Below are positions 7,066 to 10,216 of a stretch of DNA of 10,216 nucleotides, piece by piece. The notes beneath the pieces are model-generated. The model made no database searches. It saw only the letters and a list, made by a program, of their open reading frames with translations, and was not told the DNA's origin. Numbering within the stretch: position 1 is the first letter of the stretch; each line of letters starts with the position of its first letter. Made by a program: the position numbers and the translations under genes. The stretch comes from JAJZMF01 sp035702845 (lineage in GTDB: Bacteria > Actinomycetota > Acidimicrobiia > Acidimicrobiales > Palsa-688), in contig DASSZK010000254.1 of assembly GCA_035702845.1 (NCBI GenBank), positions 1-10,216 on the forward strand, given 5' to 3'.

Positions 7066-7070
7066 CTCCC
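7066..7070 (-). promoter_or_regulatory. ribosome binding site GGGAG deciding the start of the secreted repeat protein
   Basis: On the minus strand GGGAG precedes two consecutive GTG codons (7060-7058 and 7057-7055) by 5 and 8 nt. This is the only good Shine-Dalgarno match near the signal peptide and favours either of these starts over the in-frame GTG at 7138. No convincing promoter hexamers were found between 7070 and the stem-loop at 7269-7301. Confidence 0.6.
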
Positions 7071-7268
7071 GTAACGGCCAAAATCCCGACCTCATCAGCA
7101 ATTCTCCGCCCTGCAACTTGGTTGTGAGCTGCCACCACGGAAATACACCGCGAGCGTGGGAGCGCGCACCGAGTTACCTTAGCCCGCGAGAACGAGAGCT
7201 TGGCGCCTCCTTGACCGAAATGTCCACGAAATGGTGGCGCTCCTCACATGGCCGCCGCACGACCATCA

Positions 7269-7301
7269 CACGGTCTTCACAATCGGTGGGCGAAGACCGT
7301 G
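7269..7301 (-). terminator. stem-loop after the sugar cassette, candidate terminator
   Basis: A perfect 10-bp inverted repeat, cacggtcttc (7269-7278) and gaagaccgtg (7292-7301), has a 13-nt loop. It starts 24 nt past the stop of the SDR gene on the minus strand and lies before the secreted repeat protein gene. No T run follows on either strand, so it is not a classical intrinsic terminator. Terminators without U tracts have been proposed in actinobacteria; a regulator operator or an mRNA-stabilising hairpin is the alternative. Confidence 0.5.
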
Positions 7302-7325
7302 CCACATCGGAAACCCGTACCCGGA

Positions 7326-8351
7326 TTAGATGATGCCTTCCTCCAAGGCGTTCTTCACCCAGGGGATGACCTCGTCCAACATCTGGTCCAGAGTCGTGGT
7401 GGCTTCGAAGCCGAGCACTTCCTTGGCCTTTTGCACCGAGGGCACCCTCTTGGCCACGTCGTGCTCGAAGGGGGTGTCACTCACCCAGCGGAACGGCACG
7501 TCAGGGCCGTTCACCTTGTGCCAGATGACTTCGGCGAGATCGAGCACTGTAGTGCTTTCGGCGGTCGAAAGGTTGAAGTCCTCGTTGGTCGCCGCCTCGC
7601 TCTCCATGGCGAGCACCACGCCCCGGGCCAAGTCCGCCCCGTAGGTGTAGTGGCGGACCTGGTTGCCATCCCCAAGGATGTGCAACGGATCCTGGCCTTT
7701 TAGGACCTTTTGCACGAGGTCGGGCACGACATGGCTCATGGCCAGCTTCACGTTGCCAGAGAGCACTTCTACCTCGCCGAGCGCCCGCCCTTCGCCGACA
7801 CCCACACAGTTGAAGGGGCGAACGATCGTATAGGGCAACTGGTACTGGTCCCAGGCCGCGTGCGCGAAGTACTCGACGGCCAGCTTCTGGAAACCGTACG
7901 AGGACAACGGGGGCGGCACCCTACGCTCGTCGCCCTCCACGGACGGCCAGTGGTCGGTGGACTCGAAAACCATGGAGGAGCTCATGTAGGTGACCTTGCG
8001 CAGCCGGCCCTTGCGGTGTGCGGCGATCGCCGCGTCGCACGATGCCGCCATGATGCGCTCATTGTTGGCCAGCAGGTCGTACGCGTAGCTGTGGAAGTAC
8101 GAGATCCCTCCGATGAGGGCGGCGCCGGCGATGAAATGGTCGGCCTCGCTCAAGAGGTCTTCCAAAAGCGCCGAGTCACGGCAGTCCCCTTCCACGAAGC
8201 GGTAACGGGTGTCCGAGTCGTAGGACTTCTTTACCGGGCCGTACTTGGAGTAGTTGTCGATCCCAACTACCTCATAGCCCTTGTTGAGCAGCTCTTCGAC
8301 CACGTACCCGCCGATGAAGCCGGCACTTCCGCTCACAACTACAGTCGTCAT
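7326..8351 (-). CDS. NAD-dependent sugar-nucleotide epimerase/dehydratase (extended SDR)
   Basis: A 341-aa extended short-chain dehydrogenase. The Rossmann motif GSAGFIGG is at 8-15, with IDNY (31-34) after strand 2, an acidic residue favouring NAD over NADP. The catalytic set is visible: SSS at 124-126 and Tyr152-x3-Lys156 in SSYGFQKLAVEYF, followed by VRPFNCVGVGE (177-187) and the GDGNQVRHYTYGADLARG substrate region (227-244). It belongs with the UDP-glucose 4-epimerase, GDP-mannose epimerase and dTDP-glucose dehydratase group; the exact sugar cannot be assigned. AALIGGISYFHSY (77-89) recalls the GG loop of GDP-mannose epimerases, which is only a hint. Its ATG overlaps the GT2 stop by one base (TGATG), implying translational coupling, and the product likely feeds the adjacent glycosyltransferase. 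Confidence 0.92.
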   Translation of the reverse strand: MTTVVVSGSAGFIGGYVVEELLNKGYEVVGIDNYSKYGPVKKSYDSDTRYRFVEGDCRDSALLEDLLSEADHFIAGAALIGGISYFHSYAYDLLANNERIMAASCDAAIAAHRKGRLRKVTYMSSSMVFESTDHWPSVEGDERRVPPPLSSYGFQKLAVEYFAHAAWDQYQLPYTIVRPFNCVGVGEGRALGEVEVLSGNVKLAMSHVVPDLVQKVLKGQDPLHILGDGNQVRHYTYGADLARGVVLAMESEAATNEDFNLSTAESTTVLDLAEVIWHKVNGPDVPFRWVSDTPFEHDVAKRVPSVQKAKEVLGFEATTTLDQMLDEVIPWVKNALEEGII

Positions 8352-9103
8352 CAGTTACTTCTCTCTCTTGTCGGTCCGAGCAGCTGCTCGAGCTTCTCGG
8401 GAGTCAGCTTTGGGCCGAACGCAAAACGGTACCAACGCAGGTACGCAGGCAACCACTTGGCCACTTTGAAGTTGGACTCGCCGAACGTGCGGTCCAACCA
8501 GATCGTCGGGATCTCGGCCACCGGCCGGCGCAGGCGCCGCGCCTTGGCGACCAGCTCGATCCCCACCTCGAAACCTTTGTCGGAATGGATCCCGACTTCG
8601 CGCACAAAATTGCGGTCGTAGGCCTTGAAAGAGTTTGTCGGGTCCCATGTCCCCACCCGGCCCAGCACGTGGAGCGACGCACCGGCCACCCGTGACATAA
8701 GGCCCTTCAGCAAGGGCCCGCCCACCTGCTGGCCACCGCGCGAGTAGCGACTGGCCGAGGCGACGACGACGCCGCGCTCCACGAGGCGGGTCAATTGGTC
8801 GATCTGCTGGGGGTCGTCGCAACCATCGGCCATCGTGACTACGACAACATCGGCAGCAGCAGCGTCAAAACCAGCTCGGATAGCGCGTGCGGGCCCCCGG
8901 CCGTAGGTGTTGAGCACGAAGCGTGTTCGGGGATCTTCGCTGGCGTACTTCTCGACCCAGGGGACCGTCGTGTCCTCGGTCGAGTCGCAGACGACAAGGA
9001 TTTCGCATGGCACCTTTACCGCTTCGGCGATGCGCGCCAAGGCACCCATGATGTGCTCGCCCTCGTCTTTGGCGGTGACGACGACACTGACTCGGGGTTT
9101 CAT
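8351..9103 (-). CDS. GT2 family glycosyltransferase, soluble Dpm1-like
   Basis: A 250-aa GT-A glycosyltransferase. The N-terminus VSVVVTAKDEGEHI (5-18) and ILVVCDSTEDTT (35-46) are the nucleotide-binding strands. VVVVTMADGCDDP (86-98) holds the acidic metal-binding motif of the family. DRTFGESNFKVAKWLPAYLRWY (204-225) matches the lipid-phosphate-sugar synthase end region, where R, GESNF and the following helix are conserved. There are no C-terminal membrane segments, so it resembles the soluble short form, as in polyprenol-phosphate mannose synthases. If so, it would make a lipid-linked sugar of the sort GT-C enzymes use; that link is inference. AGGA lies close before the ATG. It starts 22 nt after the dehydrogenase stop and overlaps the SDR start. 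Confidence 0.92.
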   Translation of the reverse strand: MKPRVSVVVTAKDEGEHIMGALARIAEAVKVPCEILVVCDSTEDTTVPWVEKYASEDPRTRFVLNTYGRGPARAIRAGFDAAAADVVVVTMADGCDDPQQIDQLTRLVERGVVVASASRYSRGGQQVGGPLLKGLMSRVAGASLHVLGRVGTWDPTNSFKAYDRNFVREVGIHSDKGFEVGIELVAKARRLRRPVAEIPTIWLDRTFGESNFKVAKWLPAYLRWYRFAFGPKLTPEKLEQLLGPTRERSN

Positions 9104-9125
9104 TTCCTAGACCGTCCGCTCGAGC

Positions 9126-10216
9126 TCAGACCCTCGTCCCCTGCCCGCGCACGCCCCATATGTCGACGATGGGCTTTTCGGTCACGAGATCTTTGTAACG
9201 CCGGTGCGGAGCGCCGATCACCAGCAGATCCGAACCCTCGATCACTTCGTCTTGGGGCACCAGGTCGGAGTCGACCTTGACGTAGGGGTCGCAGCACAGC
9301 ACCGAAGCTGCCTTGAAGCGAAGGATGCGCTTCAACTTGTAGGCGAGGCTTGAACGGATGTCGTCGCTCTCCCCCTTGAAGGCCATCCCCAGGATACCCA
9401 CCCGCAGCGTCGCCAAGTCATAGCGGCGAGCAAGGCGGTCCACCAGGTAAAGGGGCAAGCCCTCGTTGACCATCATCGCTGCATGACCGAGCACGAAGTT
9501 GTTGTTGGTGAAGGCCGCCAGCTGCATCGTGTCCTTCAACAGGCATGGCCCCGCAGCGAACCCGGCAGCGGGAAGGTCGGCAGCGCGCGGGTAGTTGTAG
9601 GTGACGCCCTGGCGGATGCGCTCGTAGTCCAAGCCGAAGTCGTTGGCCATGACATAGAGCTGGTTGGCCAGAGCGAACTTGAGGTAGCGGTAGGTGTTGG
9701 TGAACAACTTGGCCAGCTCGGCCTCTTCAGGTGCCATCTCGACCGTCTCGGAGGTGAGGACTTCGAAGAGCTTGCGCGCCCGCTGGGTGGCTCCCTGCTC
9801 GCGGGCGGAAACGATCTGGGGCAGCTCGAACAGTTCGGTAAGCGCCTTGCCTTCGGCGATCCGCTCCGGGCAAAAGGCAACCTCGACGCCGGGAACGAGA
9901 GCGCCGACGAGCTTCTCCACCTGGGCGGTGACACCGGGGTAGACAGTGCTGCGCAGCACGATGAGCTGTCCTTCGCGCAAGTGGTCCGCCAGCGCTGCCA
10001 CGGCGGCGGGCACCACCTTGGGGTCGGGGTTCAGGTGCTCGTCGACCGGCGTGCCCACGACCACGATGATGTGCTCGGCCCGGGACACGACCGTCGGGTC
10101 CGTACTTACGCTCAGGCGCGACGCCGCCAGGGCCCTCTCGAGCACGGGCTCGGCGCCAGGTTCGTCGAAGGGCATGACGCCCTCGGAAACCTTCTGCACC
10201 GCCACGGGGTCGACGT
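9126..10216 (-). CDS. nucleotide-sugar 6-dehydrogenase (UDP-ManNAcA/UDP-Glc dehydrogenase type), N-terminus outside window
   Basis: The frame is open to the right edge, where it reads VDPVAVQKVSEGVMPFDEPG. That is the stretch normally about 30-60 residues into these enzymes, so the N-terminal GxGxxG NAD-binding segment lies beyond the window. The GTG at 10205 is internal and not a start. Visible motifs: VVVGTPVDE (NAD domain), LRSTVYPGVT, FCPERIAEGKA, KLFTNTYRYLKFALANQ (catalytic Lys region), GFAAGPCLLKDTMQLA with the catalytic Cys, and GILGMAFKGESDDIRSSLAYKL of the C-terminal domain. The reaction is a double NAD-dependent oxidation of the C6 alcohol to a uronate. CPERIAEGKA is nearer to WecC/WbpA-type (N-acetyl-hexosamine) enzymes than to Ugd, which usually has NPEFLREG. 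It is the first gene of the cassette visible here. Confidence 0.93.
   Translation of the reverse strand, partial: VDPVAVQKVSEGVMPFDEPGAEPVLERALAASRLSVSTDPTVVSRAEHIIVVVGTPVDEHLNPDPKVVPAAVAALADHLREGQLIVLRSTVYPGVTAQVEKLVGALVPGVEVAFCPERIAEGKALTELFELPQIVSAREQGATQRARKLFEVLTSETVEMAPEEAELAKLFTNTYRYLKFALANQLYVMANDFGLDYERIRQGVTYNYPRAADLPAAGFAAGPCLLKDTMQLAAFTNNNFVLGHAAMMVNEGLPLYLVDRLARRYDLATLRVGILGMAFKGESDDIRSSLAYKLKRILRFKAASVLCCDPYVKVDSDLVPQDEVIEGSDLLVIGAPHRRYKDLVTEKPIVDIWGVRGQGTRV

Noticed and set aside
7061..7138. GTG at 7138 as the start of the secreted repeat protein.
   Set aside because: It adds 26 residues before the arginine-rich signal peptide start and has no Shine-Dalgarno, while GTG 7060 has GGGAG at the right distance.
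6110..7333. A 407-codon plus-strand open frame rich in Arg and Gly over the repeat protein gene.
   Set aside because: It is antisense to a clear signal-peptide/repeat/TIM-barrel protein; its RG runs are just the complement of the Ser-Thr microsatellite, and its other repeats mirror the GYWLV units.
7710..8621. A 303-codon plus-strand open frame across the SDR and GT2 genes.
   Set aside because: It spans the junction of two recognised enzymes on the other strand and shows no recognisable motif; a typical high-GC antisense frame.
10203..10205. GTG at 10205 as the start of the nucleotide-sugar dehydrogenase.
   Set aside because: The frame continues to the window edge with conserved family sequence (VDP...), and a start here would delete the NAD-binding motif.

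Overview
This is a GC-rich bacterial window. It is most consistent with an actinobacterium, probably of the class Acidimicrobiia. The grounds are the high-GC codon use, the frequent GTG starts, a ClpP resembling the actinobacterial ClpP1 subtype, a tRNA gene with no encoded CCA, and a secreted protein built on 42-residue GYWLVASDGGIFAYGDA repeats, a repeat type I associate with Acidimicrobiia. The taxonomic call is inference.

Left part (1-2730): two homologous GT-B (GT4-like) glycosyltransferases face away from each other. The minus-strand copy runs off the left edge; the plus-strand copy is complete. Both begin with the same nucleotide-sugar-enzyme-like N-terminus (PAM-GPA-RAW motif) and align along their whole shared length. 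The left copy has gained a low-complexity Gly/Ala/Asp/Pro insertion encoded by short tandem repeats.

Middle (2740-3600): a ClpP1-type protease subunit on the minus strand, with an intact Ser-His-Asp triad but no clpP2, clpX or tig next to it, followed by tRNA-Leu(UAG) on the plus strand.

Right part (3607-10216), all minus strand, read from right to left: a nucleotide-sugar dehydrogenase (N-terminus beyond the window), a soluble GT2 glycosyltransferase and an extended-SDR sugar-nucleotide epimerase/dehydratase form a tight cassette (22-nt gap, then a TGATG overlap). A perfect 10-bp inverted repeat follows the cassette. Next come a secreted repeat protein with Ser/Thr-rich linkers and a C-terminal GH25/DUF1906-like domain, and, 7 nt further on, a polytopic membrane protein with the WAEDG motif and architecture of a GT-C glycosyltransferase.

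Taken together, six of the eight protein genes point to cell-surface glycan work: making sugar nucleotides (dehydrogenase, SDR), cytoplasmic transfer (two GT4-like enzymes, GT2), possible transfer on the outer face of the membrane (GT-C-like), and a secreted wall- or glycan-facing protein. ClpP and the tRNA are housekeeping genes inside this locus. No mobile element, CRISPR array or phage gene was seen.
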